A stretch of DNA of 64,000 bases from Candidatus Neomarinimicrobiota bacterium (GCA_021734025.1 JAIPJS010000002.1:248001-312000); one strand, 5' to 3'. Shown: positions 15,067 through 24,460, numbered from the stretch's first letter. Notes: a model not told the origin generated them from the letters alone. Program-made: numbers and translations.

Positions 15067-16260
15067 CTAAGACAAATCCTGATTTTGCCACATCGGATTT
15101 CCACCGATAAAGGTTCCGGCCAGCAAATTCATACCAAATTCCATCGCTAAATCGTCTAACTGTTTTTTCTCCCAGAGAATGAAATCCGCATCGTATCCGG
15201 GTGTCAGGCATCCTTTGGCATCTTCGCGGTTCAAGGCTCCTGCGGCGTGATAAGTTGCTGCCTGTAACGCTTCCTCTATAGATAAGTTATACAATGTGGT
15301 CGACAGGTTCAAAACAGACTGCATGTTACCAGTAGAAACGTTGGCAAAATAATATCCGGAGCCGACTGCCACCGGAAGTCCAATATCGACCATTTTCCGT
15401 ATATCTATTGGTGATGAATCCTTCCTCACCAGGTTAACACCGGGGAGGATAATCGGAACAATATCGGCCTTATCCAGGTTAGCGACTCCTTCCTCAGAAA
15501 TTTCTTCTATGAGCGTCACCGAATGGGCACCATAGGTCGCTGCCAATTCAGTGGCTTTGTCTGCGTCAGCTCCATCTGTTTCCAGGCGGAGATTTAAGCC
15601 GGAGTCGATTGCCGAATTTATGAGTATCTCCGCATCAGATGCCGGGAATCCGGATGTGCCATACCGTAAGTCACAATATTCTGCCACGTTTTCCTCAGCT
15701 ATCGCCGGAAGAATATTTTCGCATAATTCGCGGAGATATTTTCCTCCCGGGCTTTCCTCATTATCCTGTAGTCCGGGAGTGAGGTATACGGTGGGCACTG
15801 ATTCAATTTCGTTATCATCAGATGAATCGGCTAATAGTGAAAAAGCGTTTATGGTCTGCTCAGTTTCTAGAGATACTTCGATTTTCATTTCTACTGTGGT
15901 GGTCCCGTGTCGCAGAAACTGCCCGACGTAATTTTGGATTTTCTTCGCTGATAATTGTTGGAGTGTATCACTGCGGGCTAACCACGTACTCGGATCCACG
16001 AATCCGGGCGTCACCAGCCGACCACCGGCATCTATAATCGCGTCATAGTCCCCCGTAAACGGTACGGATTCTCCGGAGAATAAGCCAGCGACTGTACCAT
16101 CGATTATCTCCATGGAAACATGATCATATTTCTCCACCTGACCTATTCGCGGATTGACTGTTGCGAGCTCTCCGATGTTCTTCACCAACAATGCGGAAGG
16201 TGGGTCTGAATGCGCACTGTCCCGGTTATCCGGGTTTCCGGAAGTCATCGTATCACTCAT
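15067..16260 (-). CDS. HutI-like amidohydrolase homologue lacking all metal ligands (predicted pseudoenzyme)
   Basis: A 397-residue protein with the scaffold of imidazolonepropionase (HutI) and related amidohydrolases: GGRLVTPGFVDPSTWL (79-94), HGTTTVEMKIEVSLETE (118-134), GLNLRLETDG (221-230), IILPGVNL (270-277), and a C-terminal EFGMNLLAGTFIGGN. In active HutI these blocks hold the metal site. Here HxH is Ser91-x-Trp93, the His of the HAD/HAE strand is Glu227, the His of DHLE is Leu250, and the catalytic Asp is Gly302. The frame is intact and the structural motifs are kept, so it looks selected, but hydrolysis by the usual mechanism is unlikely. It sits 8 bases behind the GHL10 gene. No hut genes are nearby. 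Confidence 0.7.
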   Translation of the reverse strand: MSDTMTSGNPDNRDSAHSDPPSALLVKNIGELATVNPRIGQVEKYDHVSMEIIDGTVAGLFSGESVPFTGDYDAIIDAGGRLVTPGFVDPSTWLARSDTLQQLSAKKIQNYVGQFLRHGTTTVEMKIEVSLETEQTINAFSLLADSSDDNEIESVPTVYLTPGLQDNEESPGGKYLRELCENILPAIAEENVAEYCDLRYGTSGFPASDAEILINSAIDSGLNLRLETDGADADKATELAATYGAHSVTLIEEISEEGVANLDKADIVPIILPGVNLVRKDSSPIDIRKMVDIGLPVAVGSGYYFANVSTGNMQSVLNLSTTLYNLSIEEALQAATYHAAGALNREDAKGCLTPGYDADFILWEKKQLDDLAMEFGMNLLAGTFIGGNPMWQNQDLS

Positions 16261-16268
16261 AAGAGATA

Positions 16269-17477
16269 TTATTCAATCTTTACAAAACGGCGGATGACAT
16301 CTATGTATGTTGGATTTTCAACAAACGAATTATAAGAAAAAAGACAAAAGCCCTCGTATTGAGCACTGAGCGTTTTCAATATTTTTTCTGCCACATCAAA
16401 CTGCGACTGGTTATAAACAGCAATTCCCATGGCCACCTGATCCCGTGGTAACTTTTCTCTGATGAGTTGCAAATTCGACATAAACAATTCGAGATCTTTA
16501 GCATAATTCATTGGAATTGCCAGGTCAAGATACCCCTCCTCTATCCAATATTCCCAGTCCTGAAAAAACCGGCTGCGGGCATCATTCACATTCGGTTTGA
16601 CGGCTGCGGATAGTTTCGTGCCATGTTGTTCACACAATGTTTTGAGTGAAGAAACGAGTTGGGTCACCTGATCCCGGCGATGGGCATTCCAGGCATCTAT
16701 ATAAATTTGGTACGACCGTTCATCCCAGTTGACCGTATCCAGCTGTGTAATCTGAGATAGCAACAGAGGATCGACTCCGTACTTATTCCGAAAGGTTTCC
16801 CGCCCGGCAGGATTATAGCCCGAGACTACATTCTGATACCGGATGTAATCCAGATGGATTCCGTCCACATTATAATTTTCAACGACTTCCTTTACCACGG
16901 ATTTCAGATAGGGATTGACTGCCGGATGTGTTGGGGCAAGATAGATTCCGCCCCGTAAGCCGTTCCGGAAGAGGTTCCAATCCTTATCCTTGTACATGAC
17001 ACCATTGTTATCAGCATCAGTCCATTCTGGCTGTGTCAGGAGCAGATGATTTGGATCCGGCGGTTCTGTCTCAGCTGTCCAGAGCACATACATGTTCATC
17101 CAGGCATGAACTTCGAGGCCGGCTTCGTGTCCCTTTTCTATGGCATAGGCCAGGGGATCAAATTGTGGTTCTGTGATGAGGTATGATCGAGGAACAAATG
17201 AGGAGGTATAATACGCAAATCCACGGCCTCGTACCTGCACCAGGATCTGCCGGAATCCATTATCTGACGCAAATTCCACCACCTCCTTTATGGAGGAGGA
17301 ATCAGTCATGTTATTTCGGATGACCCACAGTCCCTTAAAGAACTGATCAGTCATGGGCGTATCGGATTCCTGGCTGAATACATTCAGCGGGAGTGCCCAA
17401 AAGATAAAAAGAAAGGCAACGCTAATGGTTGCCTTTCGAATAAGATATGTGAACCGAATTGGGTTTCGCACGCTCAC
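16269..17477 (-). CDS. Family 10 glycosyl hydrolase-like protein (GHL10/DUF187), secreted
   Basis: 402 residues. Signal peptide about 1-35 (ends NVFSQ), then a (beta/alpha)8 domain of the GHL10 type. GLWVIRNNMTDSSSIKEVVE opens the domain, HEAGLEVHAWMNMYVLW follows, and DGIHLDYIRYQ carries the conserved acidic pair. The family is thought to cleave glycans, possibly cell-wall linked; substrates are mostly unknown. It starts only 8 bases after rplQ and is followed at 8 bases by the HutI-like gene, so it is probably co-transcribed with the alpha operon unless an internal promoter exists. Confidence 0.88.
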   Translation of the reverse strand: MSVRNPIRFTYLIRKATISVAFLFIFWALPLNVFSQESDTPMTDQFFKGLWVIRNNMTDSSSIKEVVEFASDNGFRQILVQVRGRGFAYYTSSFVPRSYLITEPQFDPLAYAIEKGHEAGLEVHAWMNMYVLWTAETEPPDPNHLLLTQPEWTDADNNGVMYKDKDWNLFRNGLRGGIYLAPTHPAVNPYLKSVVKEVVENYNVDGIHLDYIRYQNVVSGYNPAGRETFRNKYGVDPLLLSQITQLDTVNWDERSYQIYIDAWNAHRRDQVTQLVSSLKTLCEQHGTKLSAAVKPNVNDARSRFFQDWEYWIEEGYLDLAIPMNYAKDLELFMSNLQLIREKLPRDQVAMGIAVYNQSQFDVAEKILKTLSAQYEGFCLFSYNSFVENPTYIDVIRRFVKIE

Positions 17478-17485
17478 ATAGAAGA

Positions 17486-17875
17486 CTATTCTTCAGTCTC
17501 AGCAGGCGATACCTGGCGTTGAAAATCGACCAGCTCCAGAATAGATACCGGCGCAGCATCGTTTGTTCTGCGGCCGAGTTTCACTATTCGGGTATAACCG
17601 CCTTCGCGCTCTTCGTATTGCGGTGCAATTTCGTTAAAAAGCGTATTCACATCTTCCTTGGTCGGAAGAATGCTGAGTGCTTTTCTCCGTGCGGCGAGAT
17701 CACCTTTTTTTCCCAGAGTGATAAGCTTCTCCGCTACCCTCCGCGCCTCTTTCGCCTTGGCGTCGGTGGTCCGGATCTGCTTATGTTTAAACAGGCTCGC
17801 CGCCATGTTCGCCAGCATCGATTTTCTATGAGAGCTCGTTCTGCCGAGTTTCCGGCCTCGTTTTCCGTGTCGCAT
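17486..17875 (-). CDS. rplQ: 50S ribosomal protein L17
   Basis: 129 residues with the canonical start MRHGKRGRKLGRTSSHR and the following KHKQIRTTDAKAKEARR. L17 lies near the peptide exit on the large subunit. It is the last ribosomal gene of the cluster, 23 bases after rpoA. Its stop is only 8 bases from the next gene, with no hairpin between, so there is no visible terminator at the end of the ribosomal block. Confidence 0.98.
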   Translation of the reverse strand: MRHGKRGRKLGRTSSHRKSMLANMAASLFKHKQIRTTDAKAKEARRVAEKLITLGKKGDLAARRKALSILPTKEDVNTLFNEIAPQYEEREGGYTRIVKLGRRTNDAAPVSILELVDFQRQVSPAETEE

Positions 17876-17898
17876 GATAAATCCCTGTCAGTTTCCTG

Positions 17899-18879
17899 TT
17901 ATACCAGCTGATCCTTGGTATACTTATCAACGTCCATTCCAAATTCCAGTCCGAGATCGCCAAGTTTCTCCACCAGTTCCTGCAGAGATTTTTTTCCGAA
18001 GTTCTTGTACTTCAGCATTTCGGATTCTTCCTTTTCCACCAAATCCGCGATGGTTTCGATATTTGCGAATTTCAGGCAGTTATAGGCGCGGACCGACAAT
18101 TCCAGTTCGTCAATACTACGCTGCAACTGTTTCCGGACTCGCAGAACCTCTTCGTCGATCTTCTTTTCCGGCTCCTTAATTTCACCGGATTCGAACTGGA
18201 GAAACGGATTAATGTGATCCCGGAGCAACTGGGCAGCATATCCCAGCGCGTTGGCCGGTTCAATACTACCGTCAGTCGTAATCTCCAGCGTCAGGCGTTC
18301 CATATTGGCCTTTTCAGCAGTCTGCAACTCTTCCACCTTGTAATTAGCGTTGGTGACTGGTGAAAAGATGGAATCCACGAAGATCATCCCGATAGGGGCT
18401 TCCGGAAGTTTATTCTTCTCTGCCGGAACATATCCACGACCGCGACCGAGCATGACTTCAAGGTTGAAATCGGCATCCTCGTTCATCGTAAAGATATGAT
18501 GATCAGGGTTCATAATTTCAAAATCACCCTGGCCTTCGCCGATCTCTCCGGCTTTCAGTTCACCGGCGCCTTCGATGTGGAGGGAAACCTTTTCGTGCTT
18601 AGTATCTCCCAGCCGGATCTTCACCTGTTTCAGGTTCAGAATAATCTCCGACACATCCTCCTTCACACCTTCAATGGTGGTGAATTCGTGATGCACGCCG
18701 TCTACTTTAATTGCTGTAATTGCCGCTCCCGGGATTGATGACATCAAAATCCGGCGAAACGCGTTGCCAACAGTAACTCCGTATCCGCGTTCCAGCGGTT
18801 CATAGATGTACCGGGCAAAGGTATCAGTGGCTGAATCTTCGTCTAATTGTACATTTGTTGGTATTTGGAAATTTGGCAT
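17899..18879 (-). CDS. rpoA: RNA polymerase alpha subunit
   Basis: 326 residues. The N-terminal dimerisation domain contains GNAFRRILMSSIPG (about 40-53). A flexible linker around 235-250 leads to a C-terminal promoter/activator domain with ELELSVRAYNCLKFANIETI and NFGKKSLQELVEKL. It nucleates polymerase assembly; RpoB and RpoC are encoded 22 kb upstream in the same superoperon. It is 29 bases after rpsD. Confidence 0.98.
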   Translation of the reverse strand: MPNFQIPTNVQLDEDSATDTFARYIYEPLERGYGVTVGNAFRRILMSSIPGAAITAIKVDGVHHEFTTIEGVKEDVSEIILNLKQVKIRLGDTKHEKVSLHIEGAGELKAGEIGEGQGDFEIMNPDHHIFTMNEDADFNLEVMLGRGRGYVPAEKNKLPEAPIGMIFVDSIFSPVTNANYKVEELQTAEKANMERLTLEITTDGSIEPANALGYAAQLLRDHINPFLQFESGEIKEPEKKIDEEVLRVRKQLQRSIDELELSVRAYNCLKFANIETIADLVEKEESEMLKYKNFGKKSLQELVEKLGDLGLEFGMDVDKYTKDQLV

Positions 18880-18908
18880 ATGTCCAATTCCTACCTATTT
18901 CTTTTGAA

Positions 18909-19538
18909 TTATTTCGAATATAATTCGACAACTAACTGTTCGTTGACTTCCAGGCCGACCTCATCGCGCTCAGGCACTTGCATGAAGGTCCCTTCCATCT
19001 TTGCCTTATCCAGTTCCAACCATGGCAGTGGGTGTTCCCCTTTGATCTTCTGCATGGATTCGTGGATAGATTCCATCTTTTTGCTCCTCTCCCGCACCTG
19101 GATTTTATCACCCTGTGATACCGAAAATGACGGGATGTCAACAGTGCGTCCATTTACCTGGATGTGCCGATGTTTTACGAGCATACGGGCTGCGGCACGC
19201 GATGGTGCAAATCCAAGCCGGTACACGGTGTTGTCCAATCGGGATTCCAGTATTTGAATCAGGTTGGTCCCTGTAACGCCCGCCATACCGTCCGCCTTCT
19301 TAAAATAATTGCGGAACTGTTTTTCCAGTATTCCATAGATTCTGCGCATTTTCTGTTTTTCCCGCAGCTGGATACCGTAATCGGACAACCGTCTGCGACG
19401 GCCTTGCCCGTGCTGACCGGGGGCATACCCCTTGCGCTCAATCGCACATTTCGATGAAAGACACCTGTTGCCCTTCAGGAAGAGCTTCTCGCCTTCCCGA
19501 CGGCATAATTTACAAACAGGTCCAGTATATCTTGCCAT
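18909..19538 (-). CDS. rpsD: 30S ribosomal protein S4, zinc-binding form
   Basis: 209 residues. Cys9, Cys12, Cys26 and Cys31 (in PVCKLCRR and RCLSSKC) form the zinc knuckle found in the C+ form of S4. The S4 RNA-binding domain follows: LDNTVYRLGFAPSRAAARML and QVNGRTVDIPS. It binds 16S rRNA early and in many bacteria represses its own operon. It sits 30 bases after rpsK. Confidence 0.98.
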   Translation of the reverse strand: MARYTGPVCKLCRREGEKLFLKGNRCLSSKCAIERKGYAPGQHGQGRRRRLSDYGIQLREKQKMRRIYGILEKQFRNYFKKADGMAGVTGTNLIQILESRLDNTVYRLGFAPSRAAARMLVKHRHIQVNGRTVDIPSFSVSQGDKIQVRERSKKMESIHESMQKIKGEHPLPWLELDKAKMEGTFMQVPERDEVGLEVNEQLVVELYSK

Positions 19539-19568
19539 AACTCTCCTTATCTACTTCAGTTTCATGTC

Positions 19569-19973
19569 TTACACACGACGCCGTTTCGGCGGGCGGCATC
19601 CGTTGTGTGGAATTGGTGTAACGTCTTTAATCGCGGTAATTTCCAAGCCAGCAGAATGGAGTGAGCGGATTGCCGCATCCCGCCCTGAACCGGGGCCCTT
19701 TACGCGGACTTCGACGCGCTGGAGCCCCAAATCGATTGCTTCCTGAGCCGCCGCCTCAGCAGCCTGTCCGGCGGCAAACGGTGTATTTTTCCGAGATCCT
19801 TTATGTCCGACCTTTCCGGCCGTGGACCAGGAAATGGCATTGCCAAATTTATCCGTTAACGTCACCGTAGTATTGTTAAACGTCGATTTGATGTGAGCAA
19901 TACCCTCGGCGTCAACGCGTTGTTTTTTCTTTTTACGCTTGCTCTTTCCGGAACCTTTTCCTTTAGCCAACAA
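19569..19973 (-). CDS. rpsK: 30S ribosomal protein S11
   Basis: 134 residues. A Lys-rich extension [16 protein letters not shown] precedes the conserved core, whose marks are [16 protein letters not shown]-like [33 protein letters not shown] and the C-terminal [16 protein letters not shown]11 shapes the platform of the small subunit near the mRNA exit. It lies 40 bases after rpsM. Confidence 0.98.
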   Translation of the reverse strand: MLAKGKGSGKSKRKKKKQRVDAEGIAHIKSTFNNTTVTLTDKFGNAISWSTAGKVGHKGSRKNTPFAAGQAAEAAAQEAIDLGLQRVEVRVKGPGSGRDAAIRSLHSAGLEITAIKDVTPIPHNGCRPPKRRRV

Positions 19974-20013
19974 TGCCTCCTTATGTATTCAAACAATTCT
20001 TGCTTAAAATCTT

Positions 20014-20400
20014 TTAACCTTTTTTCCCGACTTTTTTACTCTTCCGTCCCACCGTCCGCTTCTTCCCTTTCCGGGTGCGGGCATTGGTCTTAGTCCGCTG
20101 ACCGTTCACCGGCAGTCCACGACGATGACGATATCCCTTATAGCAGCCGATATCCATCAACCGCTTTACATTCGCATTGTGTTCGGAACGGAGTGCGCCC
20201 TCTACCTTGTAATCCGTACTGATCACATTCCGTAGCGTCTGCGCTTCATCATCGGTAATATCTTTGGTCCGGGTTTCCGGATCGATGCCCGCCTTGTCTA
20301 AAATCTCCAGAGCCAGACTACGACCAAGACCGTAAATATACGTTAAGCTAATCTTAATTTTTTTATCCCGCGGTAAATCGACTCCTGCTATACGAGCCAC
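20014..20400 (-). CDS. rpsM: 30S ribosomal protein S13
   Basis: 128 residues, [15 protein letters not shown] at the start and [20 protein letters not shown] near the basic end. S13 sits in the head of the 30S subunit and contacts P-site tRNA and the 50S bridge. It follows rpmJ by 19 bases. Confidence 0.98.
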   Translation of the reverse strand: MARIAGVDLPRDKKIKISLTYIYGLGRSLALEILDKAGIDPETRTKDITDDEAQTLRNVISTDYKVEGALRSEHNANVKRLMDIGCYKGYRHRRGLPVNGQRTKTNARTRKGKKRTVGRKSKKVGKKG

Positions 20401-20419
20401 ACTTGCCTCCTTTTAAATC

Positions 20420-20533
20420 TTAACCTTGGCGTTGTTTATGTTTCGGATTTGTACATGTTACCCGTACAACACCATTCCGGCGAATAATTTTGCACTTCTT
20501 ACAAATCTTTTTTACTGATGCGCGTACCTTCAC
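20420..20533 (-). CDS. rpmJ: 50S ribosomal protein L36, zinc form, GTG start
   Basis: A 37-residue gene. The start is GTG at 20531-20533 and the stop TAA at 20420-20422. The peptide begins [20 protein letters not shown] and ends KHKQRQG. Cys11, Cys14, Cys27 and His32 are the zinc ligands of the C+ type. It lies in the usual place between infA (46 bases upstream) and rpsM (19 bases downstream). Confidence 0.96.
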   Translation of the reverse strand: MKVRASVKKICKKCKIIRRNGVVRVTCTNPKHKQRQG

Positions 20534-20579
20534 GGGTCTATCCCCTTATTGCCTATTCGTAAGTATCTTCGTTCAATTC

Positions 20580-20798
20580 TCATTTATACCGGTAGACGAC
20601 ACGTCCGCGATTCAGATCATACGGTGAAAGTTCCAGCGTCACTTTATCTCCCGGTAGAATTTTGATATAATTCATCCGCATTTTCCCAGAGATATGTGCG
20701 TGGACTTCGTGCCCGTTCTCCAGTTCGACCTTAAACGTCGCGTTCGGGAGCGTCTCTTTGACGATGCCGTCTACGCGAATCGGTTTTTCTTTGGCCAA
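20580..20798 (-). CDS. infA: Translation initiation factor IF-1
   Basis: 72 residues, one OB-fold. [20 protein letters not shown] and [18 protein letters not shown] are standard. IF-1 binds the A-site of the 30S subunit during initiation. It follows map by 15 bases. Confidence 0.98.
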   Translation of the reverse strand: MAKEKPIRVDGIVKETLPNATFKVELENGHEVHAHISGKMRMNYIKILPGDKVTLELSPYDLNRGRVVYRYK

Positions 20799-20813
20799 AT
20801 TAAATCTCCTCGT

Positions 20814-21560
20814 TTAGCTTGTCGGTACTGATAAAATTTCCGGGCCGTTATTCGAAATAACGACCGTATGTTCAAAATGCGCACTTAATTTCCCGTCGGA
20901 TGTATATACCGTCCAGCCGTCATCACCGGTATACACGTCATAGCCACCTTCATTAATCATCGGTTCAATTGCCATAACCATTCCGGCCCGTAATTCCGGA
21001 CCGGTCCCCGCCTTGCCGTAATTTGGCACTTGCGGTTCCTCATGTAACTCGGTTCCGATACCGTGGCCGACAAGCTGCCGGACCACAGAAAACCCGGCAT
21101 TCTCTGCATATTCCTGTACCGCATGACCGATGTCGTACAGATGATTACCGGCTTTTGCTTGTTCAATACCTTTCATCAGAGCATTACTGGTCACTTCGAG
21201 CAGCTGTTTCACCTTTTCATTCACATCGCCAACCGCGAAAGTAATAGCGTGATCTCCGTAATATCCGTTTTTCTCAGCGCCGCAATCGATACCAACGATG
21301 TCGCCCTCGTTGAGGGTGCGCTCGCTGGGGATTCCATGGACAACCTCATTATTAATGCTCATACAAAGGCTGGCCGGAAACCCGTAGTAACCCTTGAATG
21401 CCGGACGGGCACCCCGGGAACGAATATGCTCTTCAGCCATCTGGTCCAGGTCAATTGTTTTTGCCCCCGGCACCAGGTGCTCCTTCACTAGCTGGAGCGT
21501 GTCGGCCACTATTTGGCTTGCTTCACGTATTTTATCGATTTCCGTAGTGCTTCGTGTCAT
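20814..21560 (-). CDS. map: Methionine aminopeptidase type I
   Basis: About 248 residues. All five metal ligands are visible: two Asp in GIDCGAEKNGYYGDHAITF, His in GHGIGTELHEEPQVPNYG, Glu in AIEPMI, and Glu in HFEHTVVI. It removes the initiator Met from new proteins. The frame is open further upstream into secY, but the ATG at 21560 (MTRSTTEIDKIREAS) gives the family-standard N-terminus and places the gene 13 bases after secY. The adenylate kinase gene often found between secY and map is absent here. Confidence 0.95.
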   Translation of the reverse strand: MTRSTTEIDKIREASQIVADTLQLVKEHLVPGAKTIDLDQMAEEHIRSRGARPAFKGYYGFPASLCMSINNEVVHGIPSERTLNEGDIVGIDCGAEKNGYYGDHAITFAVGDVNEKVKQLLEVTSNALMKGIEQAKAGNHLYDIGHAVQEYAENAGFSVVRQLVGHGIGTELHEEPQVPNYGKAGTGPELRAGMVMAIEPMINEGGYDVYTGDDGWTVYTSDGKLSAHFEHTVVISNNGPEILSVPTS

Positions 21561-21573
21561 GCGTTTACAATTA

Positions 21574-22911
21574 TCACATTCTGCGGCGGCCGCGTATACG
21601 CCCACCCTTCATAAATCCGTCATAATGCCGCATCACCAGGTGCGACTCTACCTGCTGAAGCGTGTCCAGCGATACACCGACGATAATCAGTAGACTCGTC
21701 CCCCCAAAAAAGGAGGCCAGACTATAATCCACATCAAAAATATTCATAATGAAATACGGCATCACGGCAACAATCGCCAGGAAAATTGATCCCGGCAGCG
21801 TAATTTTCGTCAGGATATTATCAATAAACTCTGCAGTCCGTTTCCCCGGACGAATCCCTGGGATAAACCCACCGTGCCGCTTCATATTATCCGCAACTTC
21901 CACCGGATTAAACGCTATAGCGGTGTAGAAATAGGTAAAGAAGATGATCATCACACCGAATACGATCCAATAGACCGGGTGCTGGATGTCAAAGTATCTC
22001 AAGATACCCTGCATTACCGTATTTCCGCCAAAAAATGTCGCGATAGTCTGTGGTACAAACATGATCGCCTGGGCGAAAATAATCGGCATAACGCCGGCGG
22101 TGTTAATTCGCAGCGGAATATGAGTCGATTGCCCGCCATAGACCTTTCGCCCAACAACACGTTTTGCATATTGTACCGGGAGTTTTCGTGTTCCCTGAGT
22201 CAGCAGGACCAGTGCAGCGACAATTACAACCATCAGCGCAATCAGGACGACCTCGGTAAAGACACCGCGAACCCCTTCCTGTATCAGTGTCACTTCACTG
22301 ATAATCACGTTCGGGAGCATCACCAGGATACCGATGGTAATCAGCAGCGATATCCCATTTCCGATGCCGCGCTCGGAGATCTGCTCGCCAAGCCACATGA
22401 CAAACACTGTACCACTCACCAGCGTAATCACCGTAATCAGTTGAAAGCCGATCCCCGGATTAATGACCACTGAGCGGGCTGCCTGGCCGGCGCCGGCCGT
22501 CATGTTCTGCAGAAAAATACTGACGCCATAGGCCTGTAATGTTGAAATCCCAACCGTCCCGTACCGGGTCAGCTGGGTAATTTTCTTCTGACCTTCTTCA
22601 CCCTCTTTCTGCAGCCGCTGGAAATAGGGAAATACCGCACCGAGCAGCTGAATGATAATGGCCGCACTAATGTACGGCATAATACCGAGAGCGAAGATAG
22701 TCGCCTTCCCGAACGAACCGCCTGCGAACATATCGTACAGTCCGAATAACGTGTTTTGGAGGTTGGACATGGCCATGGCCAGCGCCTGGCTATCAATGCC
22801 TGGCGTGGGGATATGACCACCAATTCGGTAAACGACCAGAATAAAAATTGTAAACGCGATGCGCTTACGGAGTTCTGGGATTTTGAATATGCTACGGAAC
22901 GAATCAATCAT
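21574..22911 (-). CDS. secY: Preprotein translocase subunit SecY
   Basis: 445 residues with ten membrane spans. It starts RSIFKIPELRKRIAFTIFIL, has GGHIPTPGID in the first loop, and ends in a basic tail GGRIRGRRRM. It forms the protein-conducting channel with SecE, encoded at 47.3 kb. The ATG overlaps the rplO stop by 4 bases, so translation is probably coupled. Confidence 0.98.
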   Translation of the reverse strand: MIDSFRSIFKIPELRKRIAFTIFILVVYRIGGHIPTPGIDSQALAMAMSNLQNTLFGLYDMFAGGSFGKATIFALGIMPYISAAIIIQLLGAVFPYFQRLQKEGEEGQKKITQLTRYGTVGISTLQAYGVSIFLQNMTAGAGQAARSVVINPGIGFQLITVITLVSGTVFVMWLGEQISERGIGNGISLLITIGILVMLPNVIISEVTLIQEGVRGVFTEVVLIALMVVIVAALVLLTQGTRKLPVQYAKRVVGRKVYGGQSTHIPLRINTAGVMPIIFAQAIMFVPQTIATFFGGNTVMQGILRYFDIQHPVYWIVFGVMIIFFTYFYTAIAFNPVEVADNMKRHGGFIPGIRPGKRTAEFIDNILTKITLPGSIFLAIVAVMPYFIMNIFDVDYSLASFFGGTSLLIIVGVSLDTLQQVESHLVMRHYDGFMKGGRIRGRRRM

Positions 22912-23348
22912 AAGCGCTCTACGGAACCTCCGGCGGCAGTAATCTTTTCTTCGGCTGATTTCGAGAATGCATGGGCAGTGACGGTCAGCCCTTCCGGTGC
23001 CTCACCGTCTCCGAGAATTTTAACCGGATCGCCACCCGGATCAACTAACCCATGATTGCCCAAAACATCTATATCTATTTCTTTTTCCTCAAGCCGTTCG
23101 AGATCACTTACATTCACCACCTGATATTCGGTGCGGAAAATGTTAGTAAATCCTCTTTTCGGCAAACGCCGCTGAATGGGCATCTGCCCACCTTCATACC
23201 AGGGGCGATAGGTATAACCAGCCCGGGAAAGCTGTCCCTTTTGACCCCGACCAGACGTTTTTCCGTATCCGGAACCGTTTCCGCGGCCAACGCGCTTGTC
23301 TTTGCCCTTTCGGTGGCCTTCTGCGTATTGTAATGAACCTAAATCCAT
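22908..23348 (-). CDS. rplO: 50S ribosomal protein L15
   Basis: 146 residues. The basic Gly-rich N-terminus GRGNGSGYGKTSGRGQKGQ and the central PIQRRLPKRGF are the L15 marks. L15 is a late-assembling 23S rRNA binder. It begins 4 bases after rpmD and overlaps secY by 4. Confidence 0.98.
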   Translation of the reverse strand: MDLGSLQYAEGHRKGKDKRVGRGNGSGYGKTSGRGQKGQLSRAGYTYRPWYEGGQMPIQRRLPKRGFTNIFRTEYQVVNVSDLERLEEKEIDIDVLGNHGLVDPGGDPVKILGDGEAPEGLTVTAHAFSKSAEEKITAAGGSVERL

Positions 23349-23352
23349 ATTA

Positions 23353-23541
23353 TCAAACCTCTTCTACGTCTACCAAATGTTGGACTTTCGCGATCATCCC
23401 CCGAATTGCCGGCGTGTCGTCATGTACTACCGTACGATAATTTCGCCGCAATCCCAGGGCGCGGACAGTCGCTTTTTGCTTTTTATCCACACCGATCACG
23501 CTTTTCTTCTGTCGAATCTGTAGCTGTTTTTTCTTTGCCAT
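23353..23541 (-). CDS. rpmD: 50S ribosomal protein L30
   Basis: 62 residues with LQIRQKKSVIGVDKKQKATV and LGLRRNYRTVVHDDTPAIRG, the L30 core. This protein is missing from several bacterial groups, so its presence is informative. It lies between rpsE and rplO, as in the standard spc order. Confidence 0.96.
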   Translation of the reverse strand: MAKKKQLQIRQKKSVIGVDKKQKATVRALGLRRNYRTVVHDDTPAIRGMIAKVQHLVDVEEV

Positions 23542-23562
23542 AAATCTTTTAACCGTTCGTGT

Positions 23563-24075
23563 TTACGGATTGAAAAGTTCTTCTACGGTAATGCCTCGTC
23601 GCTCGGCGACCGTATAGGCATCACGTAGATTTTTTAATCCTTCCAGCGTGGCCTTAATCATGTTATGCGGATTTGATGTTCCGATGGATTTGGTCAGGAT
23701 ATCGTGAATTCCGGCCTGCTCCATCACGGCCCGCACAGGACCACCGGCGATAATACCGGTACCCGGAGACGCCGGTTTAAGCATTACTCGACCAGCCCCG
23801 AATTTTCCAACGATGGCATGGGGAATTGTTCCGTTCACAATCGGTACCTTAAACAAGTTCTTTTTGGCCTTTTCACGGCCCTTGCTAATAGCTTCCACCA
23901 CACCGTTTGCTTTTCCGAGCCCGACTCCCACATGTCCATCACCGTCTCCAACAACAACAATCGCGTTAAACGAAAAATTCCGCCCACCGGTGACTACCTT
24001 GGACACGCGGTTAATCTTGACAACTTTTTCATCCTTCAGATTTAACTGAGTCGGATTAATCTGTTTCTGTGCCAA
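23563..24075 (-). CDS. rpsE: 30S ribosomal protein S5
   Basis: 170 residues. The double-stranded-RNA-like N domain holds [20 protein letters not shown], and [20 protein letters not shown] starts the second domain. S5 contacts S4 and S8 and guards decoding accuracy. It is 25 bases after rplR. Confidence 0.98.
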   Translation of the reverse strand: MAQKQINPTQLNLKDEKVVKINRVSKVVTGGRNFSFNAIVVVGDGDGHVGVGLGKANGVVEAISKGREKAKKNLFKVPIVNGTIPHAIVGKFGAGRVMLKPASPGTGIIAGGPVRAVMEQAGIHDILTKSIGTSNPHNMIKATLEGLKNLRDAYTVAERRGITVEELFNP

Positions 24076-24100
24076 TATTTACTCCCTCAGCTCACTTCAG

Positions 24101-24460
24101 TTAAAATTCGAGTCCACCTTCACGTACGGCTTCCGCCAACGCTTTCACCCGACCATGGTACCGATAGCCGTTTCGATCAAACACTACTTTTTCGATACCG
24201 GCATCCTTTGCCTTCTTGGCGATTTGGTTCCCGACAATCTTACTAATTTCGGCCTTGCTCTCCGCTTTATCAACCTCTTCCTGGATTTCGTTTTCCAGAG
24301 AGGAGGAACTGGCAAGTGTGTTTCCGTGCAGATCGTCAATTATCTGCGCATAGATGTTCGCATTGCTCCGGAACACCGTTAACCGAGGCCGATCGGGCAT
24401 ACCAAAGATGGATTTCCGAACGTGTTTCTTCTTTCGAGATCGTGCAGATGGTTTTTTCAT
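24101..24460 (-). CDS. rplR: 50S ribosomal protein L18
   Basis: 119 residues with [20 protein letters not shown] and the C-terminal [21 protein letters not shown]18 binds 5S rRNA together with L5. It lies 27 bases after rplF. Confidence 0.98.
   Translation of the reverse strand: MKKPSARSRKKKHVRKSIFGMPDRPRLTVFRSNANIYAQIIDDLHGNTLASSSSLENEIQEEVDKAESKAEISKIVGNQIAKKAKDAGIEKVVFDRNGYRYHGRVKALAEAVREGGLEF

Noticed and set aside
15067-16260. Dihydroorotase (PyrC-like) as the name for the amidohydrolase homologue
   Set aside because: The blocks TTVEMK...LETE, LPGVNL and the C-terminal FG-N-L signature fit imidazolonepropionase better, and no dihydroorotase ligand pattern is present.
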